Notes under the pieces: generated by a model
What the model was told of the DNA's origin: nothing
The model's input: only the letters and a program-made list of their open reading frames with translations
The model's database searches: none
From: Thielaviopsis euricoi
Lineage: Eukaryota; Ascomycota; Sordariomycetes; Microascales; Ceratocystidaceae
Assembly: GCA_001599615.1 (NCBI GenBank)
Contig: BCHJ01000013.1
Coordinates: 558,001 to 622,000, forward strand
Direction: 5' to 3'
Length of the DNA stretch: 64,000 nt
Program-made: the position numbers and the translations under genes
Part shown: in pieces, positions 34,701 through 44,317 of the stretch
How positions within the stretch are numbered: the stretch's first letter is position 1
Layout: each line of letters opens with the position of its first letter

Positions 34701-36588
34701 GAGCAAGGGGGGCTTGCCTATCACATCTTCACTTCCTACGCAGTCATCAATCATCTACAATACGGCCGTGTCGCATAACGTCATGACATCGCAAAACAGT
34801 GAAATGGATTGGAACCTGGCTAAGGAGTTTTGGCGCAGGCTCTCCCCCGAGGAGCGTCGCCGGCTGGAGCATGAGGCTCTAGAGGGCCAGGATCCTCAAA
34901 CTCCCAAGACTCCCATGAGTCCTTTGAGTATTGCGAGTGGATTGGTTGAGTCTCCCTCTGACATTCTGGGCCAGACCATTGAGACTAACGCTACAGCGCA
35001 GGTCGTGCCGGGTATTGGTTCCCAATACCAGCAAGTCCGGAATATTAGCCCGAGCTCTTCTGTCTCTAATGATAATTTAGCCGGTCCTCAACCGCGCACA
35101 CCTATCAGCTCAGGCAATCTCAAGATTCCTGGAGCTTCGGGCAAGAAGATTAAGAAGTCACCCCGTGGCCAGGATGCGTCAGCCAAGGACTCGCGCCAAA
35201 ACACTCTACGGAAGCCTCGCCCTGTTAGTCACTCGGCTCCTTCGTCAAAGCCTATCATTCCGCCTTCGGAGTACCGCAAACGCCCCGATTCAATAGACAA
35301 TGCTTTGGGCGTTAGTATCGTCGATGTAACTAGACCTTCGCTTTCGCGGCAGGGATCTAGTTCCAGCTTTGACCGCCACCGAAACAAACACCGCGGCAGC
35401 TTTGGCACGTTTGGGGGGCTGAGACCTAGCTTACGCGATTCTTCTGTGTCTAGTGCCGAGAAAGCCGTTGCTTCAAAGAGTAGCCGGTTCGGTCTCAGAT
35501 CTCTTTCGCCTTCCCGCAACGGTCCAGCTTTGTCAACGACAGGCATGGCTGAGGATGGGTTTCCCAAGACGCTGCGTACCGAGACAAGCGGTGAGAAGAA
35601 GGGATTTTTTGGTCGGGCCAAGAGACCTTCTTTCTCACGTGGCAATAGCGGCAAAAGGACCAGCCGGTTTGCTGACTCGAGCGATGAGGAGGGCGCTGCT
35701 AATGGCAACAGAGCACCTTTCCGGAGTCGTTTTGCTGATTCTAGTGATGAGGATGGGGGCCCGAGTCAGAATGCCCGTCGGATATCAGCCCCGCAGCCTC
35801 TTTCGTCGCATCCCGTCGATGCTGATGTGACTGAGATTGCGCGCAAGAAACTGCTGGAGTCCAATCAGATCCGGGATAGCCAGCGCAACCCATCGCCAAC
35901 GCCATCATCCAACTCGCAGATCGTCAACTCCTCCGGAAAAGGTGTGATCCGTAAGACTTCTTTGCGCAATACAAACACCCGCAAAGCCAAGGAAGGCAAG
36001 GGGTTCATGAGTGCGCTACGTCGCCGCAAGGATACAAGCAGCAAGATCCAGCGCGCTCCCCCCAGTGAGAGCGCAGCGCGTCGTGATACACCCCTGGAGC
36101 GTAATGCCAGCCAGATTACTGCTCTGCGCCAGTCTGGCTCGGACGAGAGCGATGCGCGCGAGGGAGCGACGGGTGCCGACGATGACGATCATTCGATTTT
36201 TGAAGATGCCAGTGAATTTCAGCTGCCGACTTCGTCATCGGATCCGACGGGCACAGCGACCACGTCGGATATGGGTACTGCGTGGCCGCTTTCAGGAGCT
36301 GGTCAGGGCAACGCGTCTCTTGGGACTAGCAGCGTTGTGCGGGCGTGTGGTGGTAGCATCCACTCGCACGGTTCATCGCTGAACGTCTCTTCGATCAAGA
36401 CCAGTAACAACAATGATGCCCCGCTGCCTTCCTTCACAGCAGCTGCCATCATGGGCCCGCGCGATGGCTTGATGAGTCTTGATCTTCCGAACTCGAGTCG
36501 CTACGGTGCTGAGAACGATGGGCCTTTGGGGGCGGGCAGCAAGAAGAAGTTTGGCAAGTTGCGCAAGATTTTTCGCAAGACGGAGTGA
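31738..36588 (+). CDS. Large serine-rich fungal protein, function unknown
   Basis: A single open exon. I start it at ATG 31738 (AACCATGCTG), giving 1616 residues; the open frame upstream to 31588 lacks a convincing initiator. The protein is dominated by Ser, Pro, Thr and Ala and is probably disordered, with basic phospho-site-like clusters throughout. Islands that look conserved are VYDANSRRLVPKSQL (near residues 243-257), a charged segment with LNLSRKKEREDKEE, DWNLAKEFWRRLSPEERRRL (near 1024-1043), and two copies of SRFADSSDE (near 1307 and 1329). The end, KKKFGKLRKIFRKTE, is a basic amphipathic tail that could bind membrane or act in nuclear targeting. Similar proteins occur in other filamentous fungi, but I know of no proven role. 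A cortical or polarity scaffold is a guess only. Confidence 0.85.
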   Translation: MLSRPKSKTLRAQKQPGPQSSLSPLHHSNAKNVSVAAQSSFSNSPDQYAAATAPSLSAAAAAAALRNNPTPRTDVAQVQTKRNLHRRSSSLSSASSSRHGFSRLSHIRSSSPSPAPPRSPSVSSMTRRTFRSTSRTPSLSGETTSSMAHHFPQTLRSSSVSSSVGRNHTHSSSEHMSAAYTTNNDMSAPLDAAVTTGQPMRPRASSHNSRPTSPSPSINFSYPRLNKTASPDAIVEEPGDAMVYDANSRRLVPKSQLDALNRDLQIAGENSTTPGLEKGSSRRGTRVRPKSGSAFSPHSHATSGPASPTTTANHSASAARPASIGSVRRDTGSISPSGSIPTATARASTVSTTAQSLLQPAQTRRSQLMQLGDVHDPLSLSQQDVSPAYAPHPHSHTQSNSRPLSHASSLDKSPPAHALGSASGSRSSSISATHPKSASAAAAERASSPSYSSIPEAKSVFIQDQPVNSVRFVPSHGSSRPVSHLPASLPSSERSPPVSQQPSTADTEMTASAAVRHAPLGRSVPPGKSVLKNPNAAASSAQSGLAHGKPGSISDDGSVSVEIPNQKRVSFDSKDTFVPPDDHDASDSGSFTQKMRLRLRNGLNLSRKKEREDKEEVHREPEREFAAASTSKRPEPTAEDIRRADPDPFTGMGTLPTLPNFTDVFRGHKRDDSGISSKEDARKNAAALRPAPSYDYQGPESHHLPTIRSGTELNTEYLEADSQFDYEDIVVMDQRPQVFKHEANTSRFREPLPPLVTTVDGTGFSTPSPISDYSEDISGTGSGLDSMDDFNPSVTPIAPDAPADVKSPNCALGSKSESLTVPQAAAVQSSNQQSNTADVASSVSSSKGFVVPGGFPRDSNSSLGATDEATPTQDTSKIAAPPQEKAGASSSPARSVRFADDLPTRAAEQQDDDSDTDSDGSSVYSDAYESFDNGGFQSLNAVVMASPIVPSLTAEPVVQTINSAPPVTPLSTVSETAFATSSKDISPESKGGLPITSSLPTQSSIIYNTAVSHNVMTSQNSEMDWNLAKEFWRRLSPEERRRLEHEALEGQDPQTPKTPMSPLSIASGLVESPSDILGQTIETNATAQVVPGIGSQYQQVRNISPSSSVSNDNLAGPQPRTPISSGNLKIPGASGKKIKKSPRGQDASAKDSRQNTLRKPRPVSHSAPSSKPIIPPSEYRKRPDSIDNALGVSIVDVTRPSLSRQGSSSSFDRHRNKHRGSFGTFGGLRPSLRDSSVSSAEKAVASKSSRFGLRSLSPSRNGPALSTTGMAEDGFPKTLRTETSGEKKGFFGRAKRPSFSRGNSGKRTSRFADSSDEEGAANGNRAPFRSRFADSSDEDGGPSQNARRISAPQPLSSHPVDADVTEIARKKLLESNQIRDSQRNPSPTPSSNSQIVNSSGKGVIRKTSLRNTNTRKAKEGKGFMSALRRRKDTSSKIQRAPPSESAARRDTPLERNASQITALRQSGSDESDAREGATGADDDDHSIFEDASEFQLPTSSSDPTGTATTSDMGTAWPLSGAGQGNASLGTSSVVRACGGSIHSHGSSLNVSSIKTSNNNDAPLPSFTAAAIMGPRDGLMSLDLPNSSRYGAENDGPLGAGSKKKFGKLRKIFRKTE

Positions 36589-37950
36589 GTGAGTAGTGAG
36601 TACGTTGTGGCTGCTGGGTGAGGGGACGTTGTTTCTCTTGTAAGAGAGAGATATGGAAGGTGAATGATGATGATGATGATGCCCCGGCATATGTGATACC
36701 CTCTTTTCTATTTTTTTATATTGTTGCTTTTTTTTTTTTGGACGGGTGAGGATGGTGGTTGTATGGATTATGTTTATGTCTCTACAAGTTTGGCTCTCTT
36801 TCATTTTGTTTCCTATGTCCTCATTGATACACTCTTACGTTACAGCGTCGATTAGCTTTTGTTTTCTTTTTGTTTTCTTTTTTTTTCCTGAGATTGTTGG
36901 TATTAATAGTTATTTTAGTGTTGTTCGAATTATATTGAATAAATATGGAGGAGACAATATACCAAAATTACCACCTCATGTCTGTCTGGTCTGAAGTTTC
37001 AATGTTGTAGTAGTGTAGTAGTTTGTGGTATTGCTCAGAGTTCTGCATAGAATTTGTATGCAAGATAGCGGATATAACAGCACCTCGTTAACAGCCAGAT
37101 AGAAGGTCAAGTCATGGGGCCCGTCCAGCTATGCGTTGGCACGTATTCAGGAGCCGAAAGTATTCTAGAGCGAAAATAAGGAAGAAGACTTATCCTCAAG
37201 AACTGCCGGAGTCTGTCCCCCACATATAAAATATCAATACATTGGCGTTAAAAAATAATGATAAAAATGAAAAGAACCCCGTATTTTTTTTGGAGTTTGC
37301 GGGGGTGGAATCAGTATTGTAAGGATTTGGCGTAACACGAGATATCTGCTTGTGGGAATTAGGAGAAGAGAGCGTCACAATTCATATTCTATCAGCAAGG
37401 AATTGTGGGTTTTTATAGCTATTAATTATTGCGGAAGGGAATAAGCAGTAAAATAGATCAATAAAAAAGCTGGTGGTGGCGCTTGTCCTGCAATCCGTAA
37501 TATAGCCAAAACAGAATTTCCGAGATATCAGCCGCCATTTTCCCCGACAAAGGGCGGGCTGATGGTTGGGCCAGAAATTAGCGGGCATATTAGGCTGGCC
37601 TAGAACTCGGTGTATGCAGTATAGTGGTAGTAGTATAAAATTGAGCTAGAATGACAAGAACGAGGTCTTGTCAAGTGCGAAAGGAAAGGGAAAGAGTGGA
37701 AAAGAGTACACTGTAACTGCGTTGTCATGGTGCTTTCCACACGGTTTTCTTATGGTCATGTGGTTGGTGCCCTGTTTATGGGACAAGAAACTTCTTTTTT
37801 AGGTGCTTCCCGCCACTGAAGATTTTCTATTTCTCTCTCTTTTTGTTTACTTTTATCATTTCTTGTTTGTTATCATCCAAGACGTGAGAAGAGAAAAGAA
37901 AAGAAAAGAAAGAAGAGAAAAGACAAGAACTAATAGAAAGCTACAACAAA
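36589..37950. other. Intergenic 1.4 kb
   Basis: No gene. A short GATGAT repeat lies at about 36664-36681 just after the upstream stop, and a purine tract (GAAAA units, about 37,888-37,925) precedes the dehydrogenase ATG. Confidence 0.6.
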
Positions 37951-38939
37951 ATGACTCCCGCACAGCCCTCTACCGATGCCGCCCCAACTCTCCCCGCATT
38001 CTCCCTGCTCGGCCGCGTCATCATCGTGACTGGCGGCGCCAGCGGTCTTGGAGCCGCCATGAGCCGCGCTATTGTCGCCTCGGGCGGCTCCGTCGCCATT
38101 GCCGACCGCAACGCAGCGGGTGCACTCGCGGCAGCATCTACGCTGCGCACAGAGTTTCCGCTGGCGAGCATCACGACGCACGTGGTTGACGTGGCGGATG
38201 AGGCGGCCGTGGCGGCGTGTGTGGGCGAAGTGGTGGCGCAGCATGGTACGGTCAATGGACTAGTCACGAGTGCGGGATTTGCTGAGACGTGGCCGGCCGA
38301 GGAGTATCCCGTGGAGCGCATGAGGGCGCTGTGGGGCGTCAATGTCGATGGCACGTACATCTTTGCGACAAAGGTGGCGGCGTGGATGCTGGCCAATGAT
38401 GTGCAGGGCAGCATGGTGTTTATCGGTAGCATGTCGGGGGCTATTGTCAACGTGCCACAGATGCAGACGTGAGTTTTCCTGGGGAGCGCAGGCAGAAACA
38501 CTACTACGACCGGCTGGCTACAGGGCTTTTGCTAACGGGAGATGACATGTAACCGTGTACAGACCGTACAACGCATCCAAGGCGGCGGTCCGTCACATGG
38601 CGGCATCGCTGGCTGTCGAGTGGGCCAAGAAGGGCATCAGAGTCAACTGCATTTCGCCAGGCTACATGAATACCGCACTGTTCGTATCCCGTCCCCCTTC
38701 CTACACAAGCAAATACATAACCACGCAAGTCCTGGGATTAACACATTCGCATCGCCAGCACCGAAGCCTTTCTCGACAAGAGGCCCGAACTGCATTCCAC
38801 GTGGGTAGGCATGACGCCCATGGGCCGCATGGGAAACCCCGAAGACCTGGACGGCCCCGTGACCTTTTTGCTGTCGGACGCGGCGCGGTTTGTCACGGGA
38901 GCTGAGTTGCGCGTGGATGGCGGGTACACAATGATTTAA
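37951..38939 (+). CDS. Short-chain dehydrogenase, D-arabinitol/mannitol-type
   Basis: Exons 37951-38468, 38563-38679 and 38759-38939 encode 271 residues, normal for a classical SDR. The NAD(P) motif TGGASGLG spans residues 27-34. The catalytic set is Ser162 (GSMSG), Tyr175 and Lys179 (YNASK), with Tyr and Lys on exon 2. The stretch SLAVEWAKKGIRVNCISPGY and the end AARFVTGAELRVDGGYT match fungal D-arabinitol 2-dehydrogenase, sorbose reductase and NADP-mannitol dehydrogenase relatives. The enzyme therefore probably interconverts a ketose and a polyol in the cytosol; exact substrate and cofactor cannot be fixed. Intron 1 is canonical. Intron 2 appears to use the weak donor GTTCGT with a GCCAG acceptor, because that gives LTEAFLDKRPE in frame. 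Confidence 0.88.
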
Positions 38940-39349
38940 GTGGCTCTTTCTACGGCGGCACGTGGTGGACTACATTACAGGAGAGTACAATACAATACAG
39001 TCTTTGTACACGGACACGAATATGCATGATGGGCTGGTAGGACGCTGAAATGCGTGTTCTTTTTGGGTCGTGGAAGGTAGCGAGTGCATTTATATGACGA
39101 TGGGGACAGCTCCGGGTCTTGTGTGATACAAGACCAATGGATATATTTATTGGTGAGCTATGAGAGTGGGTGGTGTGCATGGACAGATGGGTGGGTAGGT
39201 GGGTGGATGAGAAGTGTGGAAGAAATGAAGAAAAAACAAAAAAAAGAAAAAAAGGTGGCTGACTGAATAAAAGTTTTGGGGTAGTACCAACCAGATCGAG
39301 TTTAGAGAATACAACCCCCATTTCCCAGTTCCCAGTTCCAGTGCATTGG

Positions 39350-39427
39350 CACAGGCTCAGGCACAGGCTCAGGCACAAGCCCAGGCTCAAGCTCGGGCTC
39401 ACACTCCCACTCAGGCTCAGGCTCAGG
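39350..39427 (+). repeat. CAGGCT/CAGGCA hexamer array
   Basis: About twelve imperfect hexamers of the type CAGGCT, CAGGCA, AAGCTC, 410 bp downstream of the dehydrogenase stop. Confidence 0.85.
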
Positions 39428-39625
39428 TACTAAGTACATTATATTACAATACATAGCATACACTACAATTTCCTTGTTTATTTTCTGTTGTTTTCTCTCC
39501 TCACCCCTTTCTTTTGCTCTTTTTCCTTTTTGGCGGTTCCCACTACCGCTACTTCATGGTGCTTGGGGTGATATGTAATATGTTACTGTACTAGTGGCAA
39601 TGAACTTTAAGTGTAAAGCGCCGCT

Positions 39626-39660
39626 ACGCACGCACGCACGCACACACACACACACACACG
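39626..39660 (+). repeat. ACGC / CA microsatellite
   Basis: Four ACGC units pass directly into about nine CA dinucleotides. Confidence 0.85.
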
Positions 39661-42600
39661 CTTGCTACTGAAATTTCGGTGAGTGCTGTTCCACGACGAT
39701 GAAGAATGGAAGGAATCCAAAGGGTAGCATTGGCTTCCGGGGGGTAAGGATGAGGTTGTGAGATAGGGTAAGGATAGGGCAGGGAAGACCTTATATAGGT
39801 GTAGCATATAGGGCAGTGAAGAGAAGAGGAGAGCAGGGCCTTCTTGGCTTTTTGTAATTCTCGAATGCCAGTCGGTATGAACGGGAAGAACGAGGTTACT
39901 TTTATTTTCTTTTTGTCAAATTTAAATGGAGATGCCAGGCCTTGGTAAGAAGAGTGAGAGGAAGAAATCTGTCAATATCGAGAGGGAGCCGATAAATTCT
40001 TTGCTAATTGGTATTTCAAGGGTGAGAGCAAAGGGGAGAAGAGAAAGAGAAGCTCTGGTTTGGAGATGGTGTAAACAATTATAAGAAAGAAAGAAATAAA
40101 TTGGAGATTTGGAGGAGGAAGAATATAATAAAACTACCTCCGGTAGTTGACAGAGAGAGAGAAAGGTAAAAAGGCAGTTTTGTCTGTTCAGCTTAGTGAT
40201 GCGATTCTTTCTTTTTCATCAGCAAACTTGTGGCAAAAAGGCAAGACGAGAGCAGACAAATAAAATGAAATCGATCAGCCTATTGTTTTCTTTATAACAA
40301 GACCATGGGCTCAGAGTGAATAAAATAAAATCTTACCGTTCTTTTTCTTTCGGGATTCTGCTTATTGGTACGAACTAAAATAATCATGATGAAAAGGTCG
40401 ATTTGGCTCAGATATCTATCTATCCATCAACATCTCTGTGCCAGTCATTACAAGTTACAGGACAAAGGCACTTTGTGCCTGTGTTGCGCTCGCCGGCATC
40501 ACGTCATTTGGCAGATCTAATTTGGGGCCTTGTAGTAGCAGAGTGATTGAACCGATAATCATATGAGTAATGATACATACCAACGATTTGCCTTTCTTGC
40601 TCTCTGCTGGAACTGTGCGTACAAGATCAGCTGTCTAGATAACCCGGGATAAGCGATTAGAAAAATACCCTGAGATGGCTCGCCAGAAGAAATTGCGCTT
40701 TAAGAAAAAAGCCATCAAAACCGCCAGGTTGGACATGCAATTTAGAAAGCAATTAAGAGGCCAGTAAAGACGAACGTAAACAAGTAGCACATGCAAGTGT
40801 TAATTGCACTGAACACAGTTGGAGAACAGCAGCCGCTGGATTTGGAGTAGCTAAATCAGGGTGTGGTTTGACTAGAGTATCGTATTCCATTTTCCATGTT
40901 TTCTGGTAGGACAAAAAGGACATATCGTGAACGTGACGCGATGCACGAAGCCATTCTATTCTGTTTGTATGTGTTTCAATGTGAGCTGATATCACAGGGT
41001 AGTCTCGATACAGTATGGTATCTTGAAGCAAATAAAAAAAAAATAAAAAAAAAATAAAAGCAAGCCATCTAATGACAAGCCAACCAAACCACACAATGCC
41101 TTTTGTTGTTTCTGGCATACCCCGGAAAATCAGCATAGTAGACACGCAAGTCTAGTCCAGGAAGAAAGAAGAAAAATCCCTGACTTTGGCCTTTGATTGC
41201 TTACCTGGATTTTAATCATTTGTCCTTCATGCCCAGGAGAAATGAAGGAAAAGACTAAAAGCCTTGTTGGAACACAAATACAATCAATACACCTGTTGTC
41301 TATGTCCACATAACATTCGAACTTGGACTTGATCGAGCTGTCGCCAAACAGAGCTGCTCAGCTCGCTCTACACGGCCGGCCAACCACATTTGTTTTCTTC
41401 CTTTGTAACTTTTTGGGGAGCGCGGGTTTTAAGCCCATAAGGTGTGGTCTTGAGGAAAAGAAATGCGGCCTTTATTTATACTTGCAGTTGCATTCGCTTT
41501 TTTTTTTTCTGTCCCTGTTGACCGCTTTTCCCACAATATCTTTTTTTTTTTTTTTTTTTTTTTCCTTTCGGCTTGGTATCTTTCGTCAGGATCGTTTGTA
41601 TTTGCCGTATTTGTCTGTCCGCTTTAGTATGTGCTGGTCGCCAGCCAGCAAGGCGGCTACCAAAAGACGAGACCACGACCACACCCCCAAGAAGCAGGCA
41701 TATATAGCTGACAGTAAGGCTTTTTTTTTTCTGGTGTTGTGTTCTACAGTTGGTTAGGTCTTTGTGTTTGCATTCATTTCATGCAGTGTATCTCTCATTT
41801 CACAATGAGGATGAAACGCTATCAAAAAAAAAATATTGCTTGTAAGCCTTGGGCAGCGAACTTTTTTTCGAGGCGCCCAGAACAGCTCCCCCCGTTGAAT
41901 TCCATGATCTCATCAAAGAAAACAACAAACTAGCTTTGGAGACAACTTCCAGCCCAACCTTCGACCCGGTGACTAGCAGCCAGGCTGATAAAGAGAAAGA
42001 AAACTAGCCAAGATGCTGGTGACTGACTATGTTTTGCTGTGTTGGCAAACCAAGTTGGCCTGCGAGGCTGCTAAAGGAATGCACATGAGGCGGAAGCAAA
42101 GCAAGTAGAGTACAGCCACAGCCAGTCATGTTCAATCTACGTACAAAGTACAAAGTACAAAGTATGTACGGCCAAAGCAGCTGTGCAAAAAAACCAGAAT
42201 CCAAAGCGGACTGTCTGCAAACCAAACGGAAGAGTGCCTTTTGTTCTTTGCAGCAGGAGAAATACGACCTTGGGAATTGTTATGCTTCCTCCCCATTCGA
42301 TTCGATATCGAAACCGCTGGGCTGCTCCTGTGCACCAGGTAACCAGGCTATATCACAGTACCGCCCATATGTATTATAGCTGGGCGTTTTTTTTAAGCAT
42401 CGGTGAGTTAGTATGTATGCACGTACTGAGCAGGTACGGTATGGTACTCGAGTACGTTCACGTCTCTTGCGGTGTGCTGTGCAGTGCTGTGGTATTGTGT
42501 GGTGTGGCGTGGCGTGCTTCTCAAGTTCTTTTTACACTGTCTTTCACCGAGTGACACGCAGATTGGTAAGTCATTTTGACATGAGACTTACCTGGCGGGT

Positions 42601-42982
42601 GGGCGGACGGGACGGACAGACAGCAAGCAAGCAGTATGAGAAGCCCAACCCAGCTGTGGAACGACTTTTTTTTTTTTTTGATAAAAGAGTGGCTGAATCT
42701 TTTTTTCTTTATTCCTTTATTTTTTTAAACGCATTTGTCCCATTTCCTCATAAACCCACCTACCCTCTGTAATTGATTTTCTCTTTATTTTCTTCTTTGT
42801 TAAATTTTTTTTTCTCGAAGGATTTTCTCTTTTTCTTGTTTGTGGGCCGTTTTTCTGGGGAAGAACGAAAAAAGAACTTTTCCGGATTAGCAAAAGAAGA
42901 AAAAATAAATAAAGAGCACAACAACTCACCACCAAACAATTCTTTCCAAATAAGTCCAACTTCAAACACAAGAGTGGCAAAA

Positions 42983-43015
<33 letters not shown>

Positions 43016-44211
43016 AATCATTACAATAAGACGCCCAGAAAATTCAGATTCAAAGACACTCCAAATAAAGTTAAATACAACGGCAACAAATAGCGTACAC
43101 TGTCTCACCGAGCAAAAAAAAAAAAAGACCTTTCCCGTACCAGAACGGACAAGAGGCAAGTACCGGCCTGTGGCTTTTGGTTGTTCTGCGGCGGTTCTTC
43201 CCTGATTCTTTATATGTGCTTTGATTTCTTTGCATTTCTTCCTTCCTCTCTTCGTTCCTTCTTTCTAATTCCGTTTGCTCTTCCTCTTCTTTTTCTTCTT
43301 TTGATATCAAGTGGCACTTTTTATTTTCTTTTTCCTTTTTTTCGTGGAAAGAGTACAAACTTGGAAAGAAAGAAGAAAAATATTTCCACACTGAATTTTC
43401 TTCGTCCTTCTCCTCTTTTTTTTTTCTTTTTTTTTTCTTTCGTTCCGCCTTTTCACGATCCGGGGGGTTTCTTCCTCTTTATTTCTTCAATCCCGATTAC
43501 GTCTATCATTCTTTCATTTTTCTCTTCTTCTTCTTCTTCTTTTTCTGGTCTTCCGCTTTCAGAACCGATATATATTTTTTTTCTTTTGCTGTTTACAATC
43601 CACAGGAAGACAAGCGACAGGGCCTGAAATAATACCCCAAAAAAAAGTGAAAATCTTTTTTTTTTTTATTATTTCAAGAGAAAAACAGACCCTGCGTGCT
43701 AGCCATGCCTCAGATGCCCCTTCTGAATGTCCTGGCAATTACGGCGCCTTTCTTCACGTTGAATAGCAAAACCTAAAGCTGATGCGCAACCGACGCGAGA
43801 GTTGCAACGAGAACAATCTGAGAAATTTAGAAAGAGAGAAACATCAGTAAACAAGCGTTATCTACTTGCAGTATACTAGTACTCGTTTGGGTACAGCAAA
43901 AGGACAATAGCAAACAAACAAGTATCGCTGATATTAGCCAAACAAAACGTATATTTCGGCTTCTGTATAATCATATATCGCTCGTCTTCGAGTCGCAACT
44001 CAATATTAGGCCCAAAGCCCCAAACCTCTGGTTTCATTTCATCGCCATCTCCTTTCTTTTCTCGCTCAACTTCGCTTCACTCTTCGATACTTCTATTTCC
44101 CTTCCGGAAGATTCTAAGGCCCGGGGCTACAACCCCCCCGGGGGCCGTTTACTCTTGTCTTTTCACTTTTCTATCCCTGTTTGTTCGTCAATCCTGGGCC
44201 TTGTTCAGGCC

Positions 44212-44264
44212 ATTCATCCATCCATCCATCCACCCACTCGAAAAAAAAAAAAAAAAAAAAAAAA
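44212..44264 (+). repeat. CATC tetramer array plus poly-A
   Basis: Roughly five CATC units are followed within 5 bp by a 24-base A-run, just upstream of the 44318 start codon. Confidence 0.85.
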
Positions 44265-44317
44265 GGGTTTAAATACAGGGAACGCCGCCACTTTTTCCTT
44301 CGCCGCTTCTTTTTGAA

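Larger units (their letters stand above)
38940..44317. other. Repeat-rich 5.4-kb intergenic region
   Basis: No gene that I can support. It holds many simple repeats, T-runs (41541-41563) and A-runs (42980-43005, 44241-44264), and a strongly pyrimidine-rich stretch at about 43,180-43,600. GTACAAA-type units repeat near 42,137-42,162. A 30-codon basic frame at 40675-40767 is noted under findings. Confidence 0.55.

Noticed and set aside
39350..39427. Possible CRISPR-like or regulatory direct repeats
   Set aside because: Units are contiguous hexamers with no spacers and the genome is eukaryotic; it is a plain minisatellite.
40753..41145. A 130-codon minus frame near a poly-T tract
   Set aside because: Includes a translated T/A repeat, has no homology I recognise and no intron or promoter logic.
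43181..43627. A 148-codon Phe/Ser/Leu-rich frame resembling a membrane protein
   Set aside because: Direct translation of a pyrimidine tract; the same happens at 47,797-48,306 and 30,471-30,917.
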